Assembly (NCBI GenBank): GCA_029228645.1
Contig: JAPTHR010000001.1
Span: forward strand, 302,925-366,924
Direction of reading: 5' to 3'
DNA length: 64,000 bases
Origin: Gammaproteobacteria bacterium Milos-ODIII6
GTDB taxonomy: Bacteria > Pseudomonadota > Gammaproteobacteria > Chromatiales > Chromatiaceae
In this document: in pieces, positions 46,868 through 55,043 of the stretch
How the letters are laid out: every line of letters begins with the position of its first letter
Numbering within the stretch: position 1 is the stretch's first letter
Position numbers and translations under genes: made by a program
Notes under the pieces: model-generated
The model's database searches: none
What the model was told of the DNA's origin: nothing
Seen by the model: only the letters and a program-made list of their open reading frames with translations

Positions 46868-47424
46868 CTACGAGGATAGTTTCAATCTCCCTGCCAGCCT
46901 GTCCATCGCGGCGCCGATGTGCTTTCCGTTGGCATGGGCGTATCGCTCAACCATCGCTGGTGGGCCAAGCGGAAAGTTGTGTAACACTCAGAGCCACTGT
47001 GCGAGTGCGAATCAAGGCGCGTTTCGCAGGCAATGGTCCCTCCCTTGTCAAGAAATGCAACACAGAGTCGCGCTCGCACAGCGGCTCCCGAAGGGCCGTG
47101 CCACAAGCATCGTGGACTGTGTTGCAGTCCTTGGAAAGGGCCTGCCATTCCCTACGGACTACGCCTTGCCCACAATGCTTGTGGCACGGCTGAGCGTTAC
47201 ACAACTTCCCGCTTGGCCCACTAGGGTCTTATGCCCGCTGATGCGTTTGATGGTCGGCAGATCCACCCCGGCTTGAACTAGGTGGGTTATTGCCGTGTGA
47301 CGCAGTGTGTGCCGGACTACTTGTTCAGGGTCCAGGTCTGCGGCTGCGACCACGAGCCTGAATGGTTTGCGGATATTTACGGTGTGGCCTGTCTTTGATT
47401 TTTCAGATGGAAATATCAATCGAA
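46868..47424 (-). pseudogene. Tyrosine recombinase (phage/island integrase), C-terminal remnant split by a MITE-like element
   Basis: The right part reads (minus strand) FPSEKSKTGHTVNIRKPF, then VRHTLRHTAITHLVQAGVDL and ISGHKTL, i.e. the R and H boxes of the catalytic domain. The left part, past the 262-bp insert at 46960-47221, resumes exactly with AMVERYAHANGKHIGAAMDRL and ends at the stop 46868-46870. The Tyr of VERYAH is the nucleophile. Joining the flanks after removing the insert and one TA restores GHKTLAMVERYAH in frame. The N-terminal two thirds are missing upstream of 47424. Confidence 0.85.
46960..47221. mobile_element. 262-bp MITE-like palindromic element inside the integrase
   Basis: Terminal inverted repeats of 32 bp: GTGGGCCAAGCGGAAAGTTG at 46960 and its inverse ending at 47221 (30 of 32 positions match). 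Flanks TG (left) and TA (right) fit a TA target duplication with one changed base. Inside there are further paired arms: 46993-47010 with 47068-47085 (16/18), 47096-47115 with 47171-47190 (19/20), and TGCAACACAG with CTGTGTTGCA. It encodes no protein and could fold into a complex hairpin RNA. Confidence 0.8.
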
Positions 47425-47469
47425 ACTGACCCCTTTGATCCTTTGATCCCACTTTGATCCCACAAGTGT

Positions 47470-47829
47470 TCACCGATCATCCGGCTGCGTAAGATGTTGA
47501 GACAGCATTTGTCGTTCATGGAACACCCGCGCCACGATGATATCGTCCGAGTTGTCGATAAAAAAAGCGATCAGATGTCGGGGTTGGTGCACAGGTAGGC
47601 CGACTGGAGTTTTGCGGCTCCATTTCAAGTGGTAGAGAAAATAACTTTCCCGGATGTCATCGATGGATTGCACGCCGACTCGGTTTGCGTCGGTCCCGAG
47701 ATCTTTCAGTGCTTGGTCGATAAGCTTCCGATAGCGCTGGCGCGCCTGGTCACCGAATTCTGCACCACTGTGTCGAAGTATCTTGGTGATGTCGCGTCTC
47801 GCTGGGCCGGTGACGCGAATTCGCCTCAT
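47470..47829 (-). CDS. parE: ParE-family toxin
   Basis: A 119-residue toxin of the RelE/ParE superfamily. The N-terminal ARRDITKILRHSGAEFGDQARQRYRKLIDQAL and the central SIDDIRESYFLYHLK are typical, followed by LIAFFIDNSDDIIVARVFHERQM. ParE toxins poison gyrase. The start overlaps the antitoxin stop by 4 nt. The C-terminus (HLTQPDDR) seems intact. It is likely part of a functional addiction module. Confidence 0.9.
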   Translation of the reverse strand: MRRIRVTGPARRDITKILRHSGAEFGDQARQRYRKLIDQALKDLGTDANRVGVQSIDDIRESYFLYHLKWSRKTPVGLPVHQPRHLIAFFIDNSDDIIVARVFHERQMLSQHLTQPDDR

Positions 47830-48110
47830 ACTTGAGGATCTCGAGTGGAGATTGCTTCCTCTTCATTGGCGACATCGTCGAACAGAGTGGGAGTGTAGTC
47901 ATAGAGATCTCCCGTGGCGACTGCAGCTTCTGCTTCATCAAGCGCGCCACGGAGAGCTTCTAGTTTGGCCGTTTCCTCACGTTCGCGGCGTTGCAGGAAA
48001 CGAAGGCCGTCCCGGAGCACCTCACTTGCATTTTGGTAACGACCGGATTGGACGAGCTTTTCGACCAATTCCGCTTGCTGGTCGGTGAGCACCACATTAC
48101 GTGTCGGCAT
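47826..48110 (-). CDS. parD: ParD-family antitoxin
   Basis: A 94-residue antitoxin. N-terminal ribbon-helix-helix DNA-binding domain (VVLTDQQAELVEKLVQSGRYQNASEVLRDGLRFL), C-terminal toxin-binding tail (acidic LYDYTPTLFDDVANEEE). It precedes parE with an ATGA overlap. It probably autoregulates the operon through the palindrome at 48153-48171, 43 nt upstream of the start. Confidence 0.92.
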   Translation of the reverse strand: MPTRNVVLTDQQAELVEKLVQSGRYQNASEVLRDGLRFLQRREREETAKLEALRGALDEAEAAVATGDLYDYTPTLFDDVANEEEAISTRDPQV

Positions 48111-48152
48111 CGCGGGGTACCTAGTCGGTTGAAGTCAAGATAGAGTAGCTCA

Positions 48153-48171
48153 ATTGGCATATTATGCCAAT
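48153..48171. promoter_or_regulatory. Operator-like palindrome of the parDE module
   Basis: ATTGGCATA-T-TATGCCAAT: perfect 9-bp arms around one base, located 43 nt upstream of the parD start. The position fits binding by the ribbon-helix-helix antitoxin. Confidence 0.6.
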
Positions 48172-48440
48172 GCTTGCTGGAGCGCTTGCTAGGCTTTTGC
48201 CATTCTTGGGCGCTGGATCCTTTACTACGATCATCCTTCAACGGCGCAGGCGATCATGCTGAAGGGTGGCCATGCGCCTCGGCCCTCGGCGTAACACGTT
48301 GCGTCGCCGGCGGCATAGCGGATGGACTGTGTGACTTATGCGGGATCCAGTCCTGCATTGTTGTGCGCTGTCCTGCTTGCGTGACAACGGGCGTCCCGGC
48401 AAGTGGTTGATTAAACATTGTTTTTGAGAGCAATCCCGAC
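48172..48440. other. Accessory gap, no gene recognised
   Basis: About 270 bp between the parDE operator and the tRNA fragment. Open frames on both strands are short and have no recognised domain or ribosome-binding site. Presumably island debris. Confidence 0.5.
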
Positions 48441-48485
<45 letters not shown>

Positions 48486-48507
48486 ATCAAAAAGCCTTTT
48501 GGCTTCT

Positions 48508-48543
48508 ACGGCTTAGTGAGTTTAACTCGCTAAGCCGTTTTCG
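48508..48543 (+). terminator. Hairpin terminator after the tRNA fragment
   Basis: ACGGCTTAGTGAG / CTCGCTAAGCCGT stem around TTTAA (one mismatch), followed by TTTCGTTT. Probably the former terminator of the tRNA. Confidence 0.75.
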
Positions 48544-48548
48544 TTTCA

Positions 48549-48960
48549 GCAGTCGTGCAATCGCGTGCATGAAGGCGTTCAACAGCACGCGAAGCTCGGG
48601 ATTGATCTACACCAGTCGCAGCACGCGAAACACTCGCAACAAACGCCCCAGCAACGCTGCCTCGCTGTCCTCTATCGGTATCAGACTCGCGACCACGATC
48701 ACGAAACCGAATACGTTCCAGCCCTTGCGAAAGAATGCACGCAGACTCCCTTCGGCAACCATGCGCACCAGTATCTCGACGAGAAAAAAAGCGTCACTGC
48801 CCAGTCGAGAACACGCAGCAATGCCAACGTCTCCTAGGTTTTAGCGCCAATCAGCAAGGCCGAGAAGATAATGAAGATAATCACAAAGGTCTCGAATGCC
48901 TTGTTTTCGTGTAATGCGAGGAATCTCTGCTGCAGGACCCGCGAGTCAACCTGACGCGCT
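48549..48960 (-). pseudogene. Voltage-gated ion channel family, decayed fragment
   Basis: Minus strand: FLALHENKAFETFVIIFIIFSALLIGAKT then an in-frame stop (TAG near 48837), continuing TLALLRVLDWAVTLFF, a frameshift, FLVEILVRMVAEGSLRAFF, GWNVFGFVIVVASLIPIEDSE, LLGRLLRVFRVLRLV, a second stop, then NPELRVLLNAFMHAI. These are helices S1 to S4 of the 2- to 6-TM ion transporter fold (the RLLRVFRVLRLV segment is the voltage sensor). It has at least two stops and one frameshift. Confidence 0.75.
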
Positions 48961-49088
48961 TCCACGGGGTGTTTGCGCCCAACAGCAAGTACCGCGCGCG
49001 GGTGACACCGGCTAAGCGGGGCAGGGGAGGCCGGCAGGCCATGACAGCGGACCCGGAGGAGCCGACATCGGCCTAACGCCGCGCTGCG

Positions 49089-49420
49089 ATGACCTGGGCG
49101 CAACGCCTGAAACGGGTGTTACTCCGGGCATCCTGCCCTCCGCCCTTCGGGCCAGCCTGCGGCTGTTCCAAATCGCTCCAGGCGATTTGGTCGGGATCGA
49201 CATACCCCAGGGCACCCTCTCTTGATGCTGCGCATCAATTCACCTTGTCGAGACCTGCCCGGCCTGCGGCGGGGCGATGCGGATCATCGCCTGCATCGAG
49301 GATCCCGACGTCATCGAGAAGATTCTCGCCCACCTGGATGCGAAAGGGGAGCCCCAAGCACCGAGGCGGCCGCCGTGCCGGGTGCCGCCCCCGCGGGGCC
49401 TGTTCGACGAGACGGGGTGA
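49089..49420 (+). pseudogene. IS91-family transposase C-terminal remnant
   Basis: Starts with MTWAQRLKRV at 49089, the typical family segment. Homology resumes after an unrelated ~130-bp stretch with TCPACGGAMRIIACIEDP and VIEKILAHL, ending in a stop at 49418-49420. The two halves are in different frames and the zinc-ribbon Cys pair is retained. The interrupting DNA contains the hairpin CAAATCGCT-CC-AGGCGATTTG. A similar MTWAQRLK-like sequence lies near 57467. Confidence 0.65.
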
Positions 49421-49669
49421 CAACCCCAGGATGACCTCGTTCGGGCTGCGCCGCCAGCGGCGCGGCAACGGTGGCGGCTGGCCTGGTGGTCGGCGAATGG
49501 AGAAAAACGCGTCCGCGAACGGGTTTCGGGGATGGGTTCGCGCACCAAGATGCCGGCCTGATGCCGTTCGATGGTCAGCGGGGCGGCCGAACGCTGATGT
49601 CGACGACTGCGATCAGGTGATCCAGTTGCCGGAAAAGGCTTTTAATACTGCCTATACTCATTTATTGTT
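49421..49669. other. Accessory gap upstream of the ATPase gene
   Basis: About 250 bp following the IS91 remnant. No gene recognised. It is GC-rich up to about 49640 and then AT-rich, the likely promoter region of the ATPase. Confidence 0.5.
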
Positions 49670-49695
49670 ATTTATACGCTGCATGGCGTATAAAT
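49670..49695. promoter_or_regulatory. Perfect dyad upstream of the AAA ATPase
   Basis: ATTTATACGC-TGCATG-GCGTATAAAT: 10-bp perfect arms, 29-54 nt before the ATPase start, in an AT-rich island. Probably an operator for a dimeric regulator; the regulator is not identified. Confidence 0.6.
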
Positions 49696-49723
49696 ACATA
49701 TAAACCACTTTGGTCTCGCCCCA

Positions 49724-50908
49724 ATGGACAAAATCAGAAACCCCTTTTCACCAGGAGCAGGATCACCGCCGCCCGAACTGGCCGGTCGCGAGAACATCCT
49801 CGAGCAGGCGCATGTGCTCCTGGGCCGGGTTCGTGCGGGGCGGCCGGAAAAGAGCTTGCTGTTGACCGGACTGCGCGGGGTTGGCAAGACCGTCCTGTTG
49901 AACGAAATCGAGCGCTTGGCGCAAGGCGAAGGCTATCGGACCATTCTGGTCGAGGCTCATGAGGGCAAGTCCCTGGCCGTTCTTCTGGCCCCTCACTTGC
50001 GTCGCCTCCTGTTCGAACTCGATCGGCTCGCCGGCGCCGGCAACAAGGCGCGTCGGGGCCTCGCAGTTTTGAAGAGTTTTGTCGGGGCAATCCGGATCAA
50101 GGTCGGCGAGATCGATATCGGGGTCGATATCGAACCCGAGGCCGGCGCTGCGGACAGCGGCGATTTGGAGGTCGATCTGCCAAACCTGTTTACCGCTTTG
50201 GCCGAGGCGGCAGAGGAGCGCGGCGTCGCCGTGGCGATTCTGATCGATGAGATCCAGTATTTCGCTGTTGCCGAATTGAGTGCCCTGATCATGGCGATGC
50301 AAAAGATGCAGCAGCGTCAGCTACCGCTGGTACTGATTGGTGCGGGTCTGCCGATTCTGCCCGCATTGGCGGGTGAGGCGAAATCCTATGCCGAGCGACT
50401 GTTCAGCTTTCCGGACGTCGGACCGCTGAGCGAGGCGGACGCGGCCAAAGCCATTCATGAGCCGATAGATGAGGCCGGCGAATCGATAGCGGATGATGCC
50501 CTCGGGGAGATCTGTCGACTCACCAAGGGGTACCCGTACTTTCTTCAGGAGTGGGGGTATCAGGCCTGGAACCACGCACAGTCCTCGCCCATCTCGCTCG
50601 AGGTGGTCCTGGAGACCACCGATATCGTCACCAAGCGATTAGACGAGAACTTCTTTCGCGTACGTTTCGATCGGCTCACGCCACGCGAGCGGCGGTATCT
50701 GCGTGCGATGGCGGAATTGGGTAGCAGTTCTTATCGCACCGGCGATATCGCGGACACACTTGGGGTGAAGATCACTACACTCGGTCCCGTTCGGGCCAAT
50801 CTGATCAAAAAGGGAATGGTGTTTAGCCCGTCCCACGGAGAAATGGCGTTTACCGTCCCCCTGTTCGACGAGTTCATGCGGCGTGCCATGCCGGATTTTA
50901 AAGCCTGA
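49724..50908 (+). CDS. AAA/STAND-type ATPase, island cargo
   Basis: A 394-residue P-loop ATPase of the ATPase-2/archaeal-like group. Walker A is TGLRGVGKTVLLNEI (~47-61), Walker B VAILIDEIQYFAV (~170), sensor-like LVLIGAGLPIL. The C-terminal part (~320-394) is a winged helix (LTPRERRYLRAMAELGSSSYRTGDIADTLGVKITTLGPVRANLIKKG). It may be a DNA-binding or regulatory ATPase. No partner gene is obvious in the island. Role unknown; defence or regulation of the island are possible. It has its own AT-rich upstream region with a perfect dyad. Confidence 0.8.
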   Translation: MDKIRNPFSPGAGSPPPELAGRENILEQAHVLLGRVRAGRPEKSLLLTGLRGVGKTVLLNEIERLAQGEGYRTILVEAHEGKSLAVLLAPHLRRLLFELDRLAGAGNKARRGLAVLKSFVGAIRIKVGEIDIGVDIEPEAGAADSGDLEVDLPNLFTALAEAAEERGVAVAILIDEIQYFAVAELSALIMAMQKMQQRQLPLVLIGAGLPILPALAGEAKSYAERLFSFPDVGPLSEADAAKAIHEPIDEAGESIADDALGEICRLTKGYPYFLQEWGYQAWNHAQSSPISLEVVLETTDIVTKRLDENFFRVRFDRLTPRERRYLRAMAELGSSSYRTGDIADTLGVKITTLGPVRANLIKKGMVFSPSHGEMAFTVPLFDEFMRRAMPDFKA

Positions 50909-51117
50909 CAAGGAGCCGACGAAGCGAGTCCCTTGGCGACTGTTAATAAACCTTTTTTATGGGTTTTAGGCGAATCCTCGGTACACCTGCGGTACACCGC
51001 CGAAATTCCGCTGTTTGACCCAAACTAACACAAGCTATTGAATCAACTTGATTTCGCCTAACTGTTCCGTAGATTACCTGTTTCAAAAAAATCAGTAAGT
51101 TATAGATTTTATTGACA
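50909..51117. other. Island right-end non-coding region
   Basis: About 210 bp before attR. It has the direct repeat GGTACACC-TGC-GGTACACC around 50979-50998, a pattern that could be integrase arm sites, and AT-rich sequence. No gene. Confidence 0.5.
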
Positions 51118-51164
51118 TTGAAAACCCCCGTGTCGGCAGTTCGATTATGTCCCTGGGCACCATA
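51118..51164. repeat. attR: copy of the tRNA-Phe 3' end
   Basis: TTGAAAACCCCCGTGTCGGC through CCATA, 45 of 47 identical to attL. It is not a tRNA: the 5' half is absent. Confidence 0.88.
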
Positions 51165-51182
51165 TATATAAAACACATATAA

Positions 51183-51226
51183 AACAAAGGGTTAGGCATG
51201 AAATTGCCTATCCCTTTGTTGTTTTT
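51183..51226 (+). terminator. Hairpin terminator after attR
   Basis: AACAAAGGGTTAGGCA / TGCCTATCCCTTTGTT stem (15 of 16 paired) and GTTTTT. Likely the original chromosomal terminator of tRNA-Phe, or that of the element. Confidence 0.8.
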
Positions 51227-51583
51227 ACGCTCTACGAAAGTTCGTCGCCTCGAATTGTCCCGAGAAAATAATTTAGGGATATCAGAGCGTTATAGGGCGA
51301 CATGTCTGCCCATCGTGCGGCACCACAGAATCCCCGCGTCGGCTGGCATCTGAAATTTCCGAATCAGTCGCTTGCCGAAGGCTCATCGTGGCCATTGCCA
51401 AGGTCGCCAAAGACCTTAGTTGAGTTCGAAGCACACCGAGTTGCGACTCCTGAGTGAACACTGAATGGATGTGAGTCGGCGCTGCGTATATTCACGATGC
51501 CATTAGCATGGCTGCTGCGCCCCTCTGGCACCTTCATATATCCTGAACGGCATCGTCAGCCATGCGGCAGGGCTTAAAACCTG
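51227..51583. other. Intergenic stretch before the ZIP transporter
   Basis: About 360 bp with no recognisable gene on either strand. It lies outside the att-bounded island. Upstream regulatory DNA for the ZIP gene is likely. Confidence 0.5.
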
Positions 51584-52330
51584 ATGCTTCTCCTGTGGAT
51601 CCTTGTCTTCAGTCTGCTCGGCAGCATCGGGGCTATCGCGGGCGCTGCCGCGCTGTTGGTATTGCCTGAGATCGTGCGTAGGCATGCCGTGCCTTTTCTC
51701 ATCAGTTACGCCACTGGCACCTTACTAGGGGCCGCCTTCATCGGCATGATTCCGGCCGCTCTGGAGAAGGGGGAGATGCGCGCCATCCTGGCCACTGTGC
51801 TTGCTGGCATGGTGCTCTTCTTCGTGCTCGAAAAACTGGTGCTTTGGCGTCATTGCCACGACGCCGAGTGCGAGGTGCACGGGCAGGCGGCGCCACTGAT
51901 CCTGATCGGCGACGCCTTCCACAATTTCGTTGACGGCGTGGTCATCGCGGCCGCGTTTCTGACCTCGATACCATTGGGGGTGGCGACGGCGATCGCGGTG
52001 ATTGCTCACGAAATTCCGCAGGAGGTGGGCGACTTCGCCATCCTGCTCGAGAGTGGCTATTCGCGCCGCAAGGCCCTGGTACTGAACACCCTTTCGGCCG
52101 ATACCACCCTGCCGGGCGCGCTGGTGGCCTATTTCTGGCTCGCCGATGCGCGTGAGTTGGTGCCTTATGTGCTGGCCCTGTCGGCGGCCAGCTTCATCTA
52201 CATCGCCAGTGCCGACCTGGTACCCCACCTGCACCGGCGCATCTCGTTACCTGAATCGATTCGGCAGGTTGCGCTGCTGCTGGTGGGCATCGGCACCATC
52301 GCTTTGCTGCATACTGGCCATGCCGGATGA
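51584..52330 (+). CDS. ZIP-family divalent metal transporter
   Basis: A 248-residue inner-membrane importer, about eight helices. Metal-site motifs of the ZIP family: HNFVDGVVIAAAFL in TM4 and HEIPQEVGDFAILLESG in TM5. A His/Cys/Asp-rich loop (WRHCHDAECEVHG) lies between TM3 and TM4. Followed by a zinc-ribbon protein and a CDF exporter, so this is an import/export metal-handling set. The ion (Zn2+, Mn2+ or Fe2+) is not readable. Confidence 0.92.
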   Translation: MLLLWILVFSLLGSIGAIAGAAALLVLPEIVRRHAVPFLISYATGTLLGAAFIGMIPAALEKGEMRAILATVLAGMVLFFVLEKLVLWRHCHDAECEVHGQAAPLILIGDAFHNFVDGVVIAAAFLTSIPLGVATAIAVIAHEIPQEVGDFAILLESGYSRRKALVLNTLSADTTLPGALVAYFWLADARELVPYVLALSAASFIYIASADLVPHLHRRISLPESIRQVALLLVGIGTIALLHTGHAG

Positions 52331-52351
52331 GCGTTGATGGAGGGCTGAGCC

Positions 52352-52552
52352 ATGAGTGGAAAAGAGCGACAGCACAAGATGGGGCCGGTCGGTGAATGCA
52401 TCTGTCCCAAGTGCGAGACGCGCGTCGCGCACCAGCGCGGAGTGCGCTGCCAGGAGGAACACTGCCCGGAATGCGGCGCCAAGATGGTGCGGGTCGGATC
52501 GGATGATTACCAGCTATGGCTGAAAAAGCGGCAGTCCAGGACCACGCCCTAG
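52352..52552 (+). CDS. Small zinc-ribbon / rubredoxin-like protein
   Basis: A 66-residue protein with two CxxC pairs: CICPKC (CxxC within) and CQEEHCPECGAKMV. This is a zinc-ribbon or rubredoxin-like fold. It lies between the ZIP and CDF genes; its 3' end overlaps the CDF start by 37 nt. Possibly a metal-binding adaptor for the transporters; inference. Confidence 0.75.
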   Translation: MSGKERQHKMGPVGECICPKCETRVAHQRGVRCQEEHCPECGAKMVRVGSDDYQLWLKKRQSRTTP

Positions 52553-53712
52553 GCGAAACCAAGGGAGGCTGGTACTCGCTGCTGGTCAATGTCGTCCTGG
52601 TCAGCCTGCACGGGCTGCTCGCAAGCATCTCGGGCAGTCTCGCGGTAAGCGCCGAGGTTGTGCACAACCTGCTCGATCTGCTGGGCGCGGGGGCCGTGCT
52701 GATCGGCATCCGCCTGGCCGGGCGCAAGTCGCGTACCTTCCCTTACGGCCTGTACAAGGTGGAGAATATGGTGGCCCTCGGGCTCGGTGGCCTGGTTCTG
52801 CTCACTGCCTACGAGATCGGCAAGGACGCTTTGTTTTCTCCGCCGCCTGAGATCCGTGCCGAGCCCTGGATGCTGACTGTGCTGGTGCTCACCACCGCGA
52901 TCCCGCTGCTCTTCAGCCATTTCGAACTGGGCGCAGGGCGCGCCGCGCACTCGCCGGCACTTGTCGCCGATGCCCGGGAGTACCGTGTGCACGCCCTGAC
53001 GACTGGGCTGGTTTTCCTAGCACTGGCATCGCAATGGACCGGGCTGCCCCTGGATCGTATTGCCGCCTTGGTGATCGTGCTGGCCGTGCTGAAGATGGGC
53101 TGGGATCTGCTGTCTGACGCCATGCGCGTCCTGCTCGATGCCTCGCTCGATGCACAGACCCTGCTGCAAGTCCGACAGGTCATCGAGGCCGATCCCTTGG
53201 TTGCCCGGGTCAACTGGGTCACTGGCCGCAACGCCGATCGCTACCGCTTCGTCGAGGCGGGTCTGACGCTGCGTGCAACGGACCAGGAGAGGATCGAGAC
53301 CGCGGTACCAAGGATAGAGACCGGCGTGAGGGCGAGGGTTCCACGTATCGAGCGAGTATTGCTGCAGGTGGAGCCGGCCGAGTCGCCGCAGTTGCGCTAC
53401 GCGATTCCGCTGGTGGCAGCGGATGGGCCGGTCAGCTCGCACTTCGGAGAGGCGCCGTATTTCGCAATCGTCACCGTGCAGCGCGAAGACCATGCTCTGG
53501 CGGAGCAACGGATCATCGCCAACCCGTTCCGTGCGGTAGAGCGCGGCAAAGGGATCCGGGTGGCCGAATGGCTTGTGATGCAGAAGGTCGACGTGGTCGT
53601 GTCCCGCGAGGCTCTGCAGGGCAAAGGCCCGTCCTATGTATTTCACGATGCGGGCATTGAGCTCAGACGCACCGAGACGCAGGATCTTCACGAAGCCATC
53701 GGCCTGGCCTAG
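52516..53712 (+). CDS. CDF transporter fused to a NifX/NafY-type domain
   Basis: A 398-residue protein. The N-terminal CDF domain (~15-300) has VVHNLLDLLGAGAVLIGI (a modified metal site), TFPYGLYKVENMVAL and VADAREYRVHALTTGL, plus a cytoplasmic region (VNWVTGRNADRYRFVEAGLTL). The C-terminal ~295-390 domain resembles dinitrogenase iron-molybdenum cofactor binding proteins: YAIPLVAADGPVSSHFGEAPYFAIV, then VDVVVSREALQGKGPSYVFHDAGIEL. It likely exports a divalent metal, with the NifX-like domain binding or sensing the metal or a cluster. Part of the ZIP/zinc-ribbon set; overlaps the small gene before it. Confidence 0.85.
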   Translation: MAEKAAVQDHALGETKGGWYSLLVNVVLVSLHGLLASISGSLAVSAEVVHNLLDLLGAGAVLIGIRLAGRKSRTFPYGLYKVENMVALGLGGLVLLTAYEIGKDALFSPPPEIRAEPWMLTVLVLTTAIPLLFSHFELGAGRAAHSPALVADAREYRVHALTTGLVFLALASQWTGLPLDRIAALVIVLAVLKMGWDLLSDAMRVLLDASLDAQTLLQVRQVIEADPLVARVNWVTGRNADRYRFVEAGLTLRATDQERIETAVPRIETGVRARVPRIERVLLQVEPAESPQLRYAIPLVAADGPVSSHFGEAPYFAIVTVQREDHALAEQRIIANPFRAVERGKGIRVAEWLVMQKVDVVVSREALQGKGPSYVFHDAGIELRRTETQDLHEAIGLA

Positions 53713-53724
53713 GGTGTATCGGAA

Positions 53725-54696
53725 CTAAGCCTCCCGTCGCCCAGGGCGCACGGGTCTGAGGTAAAAGGTCGCACCCTGGTACGCCACGGCCTCCAGTGCG
53801 CCCTCAGATAACAAGGACTGCACCAAGCTCCAGTCGGCCTGGTCCTCGGTCAGCAGCCTGCGCACATCGTCCTCGCGCATGGGGTGAACCGCGGTGACCG
53901 CCAGTAGGTCGGCCCGCGCATCGCCGGTGTGGGCGAACACCCCTGTTTCGTGTTCAACAAGCAGCTCCACGCGGTCCATTCGGTCGGTGAAGATCTGATG
54001 GGCCCGGAGCAGCCCCGCCTCATCGGTCCCGCTCAGGCCTGCCACGGTGGTCGGGCGGGTAGGCACGGCAAGGTAGGCCGTTTGCGTCTGGATGTCGGCC
54101 AGAAATTCGGCGCTGGCTGCCAAGGCCACAGGAGTGTCGTTGATACCGGCGATCAGCATGGTGTCGGAGATAAGGGTGCCGCCATAGCCGGCGGCGAACA
54201 GCCGTATCCCGTCCAATACCTGGTCGAGACCCAGTTTGCTGTGAGGGCGATTGATGCGCTGCCACAGGGTGTTGTCTACGGTATCCACCTTGACCGACAC
54301 CAGATCGGCCTTGGCCAAGCGGTTGCGCACCTCTCCAAGCCATAGCAGTGACGCATTGGTGATCACAGCGACGGGCAGGCCAAGGCTGCGCAGCGCCTCA
54401 ATGTTCTCGTCCAAACGGCTGTCCAGGGATGGCTCGCCGTCGGGTACAAAGGTGAGATAGTCGACCGTGCCCCCGGTAGCCAAGACACTCTGCACTCGGC
54501 TTGCGACCGCAGCCCGTATCTGCTCAGGGGTGAAGAACGGCCGCGGCACTATGGTCTGATCGGTGGTCGATCCCACCTGGCAGTAGATACAGCCATAGCT
54601 GCAGGTCTTAGTGGTGACATTGTTGATGCCCAGGCTCTGGCCGAGACGGCGTGAGGGCACGGGACCGAAGGCAATGTGATGCTCGGGATTCACCAT
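53725..54696 (-). CDS. Radical SAM protein
   Basis: A 323-residue radical SAM enzyme. The cluster motif is CSYGCIYCQ (CxxxCxxC) after the N-terminal FGPVPSRRLGQSLGINNVTTKT. The body includes FVPDGEPSLD and AVITNASLL, and RPTTVAG near the end. The SRRLGxSLGIN opening is typical of a widespread group whose role is not settled. A C-terminal helical domain (~230-320) follows. No operon partner is seen. It is convergent to the CDF gene. Confidence 0.88.
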   Translation of the reverse strand: MVNPEHHIAFGPVPSRRLGQSLGINNVTTKTCSYGCIYCQVGSTTDQTIVPRPFFTPEQIRAAVASRVQSVLATGGTVDYLTFVPDGEPSLDSRLDENIEALRSLGLPVAVITNASLLWLGEVRNRLAKADLVSVKVDTVDNTLWQRINRPHSKLGLDQVLDGIRLFAAGYGGTLISDTMLIAGINDTPVALAASAEFLADIQTQTAYLAVPTRPTTVAGLSGTDEAGLLRAHQIFTDRMDRVELLVEHETGVFAHTGDARADLLAVTAVHPMREDDVRRLLTEDQADWSLVQSLLSEGALEAVAYQGATFYLRPVRPGRREA

Positions 54697-54807
54697 CCGC
54701 GCATCATAGGCTTCACGCTGTGCGCATCACAACGTGCTTGTTCAATCGGAGGTGATCTTCCTGGGCGGGGTTTCGGTGGGCCTGGCCGCTGGAAGCAACC
54801 ATTGATA

Positions 54808-54857
54808 GTAGCGCTATTTGCTCTCTGACCCTGTTTTCGCTGTTTTCGCTGTTTTCG
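54808..54857 (+). repeat. Short repeat module, first copy, with 3x 9-bp tandem
   Basis: TAGCGCTATTTGCTCTCTGA followed by CCCTGTTTTCG, then CTGTTTTCG three times (54831-54857). It matches the copy at 56571-56614 at about 29 of 31 positions in the same orientation. Contains the motif GCTCTCTGACC, the inverse of GGTCAGAGA. The rest of the gap (54697-55043) shows no gene. Confidence 0.75.
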
Positions 54858-55043
54858 GAGATAAAAACCCTGTGAAGCCAATGCAGGAACAGGCGGGTGT
54901 TCACGATCACCAGAATCGCCGTTCACGTTCAGCAGAATACGCAGGCCGCGCAAAGAAGACGGGAATTGGCCAGGCAACCGGCCATCTAAGCGGCCAATAT
55001 TTCGGACAGAATTGACTTACGTTCTCCGTATGTTTCTGATATT

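Noticed and set aside
48565..48837. A plus-strand 90-residue frame
   Set aside because: It is antisense to the decayed ion-channel sequence, which explains the region better.
51118..51172. A second tRNA-Phe gene
   Set aside because: Only the 3' part from the anticodon loop is present, so it cannot fold into a tRNA; it is the attR repeat.
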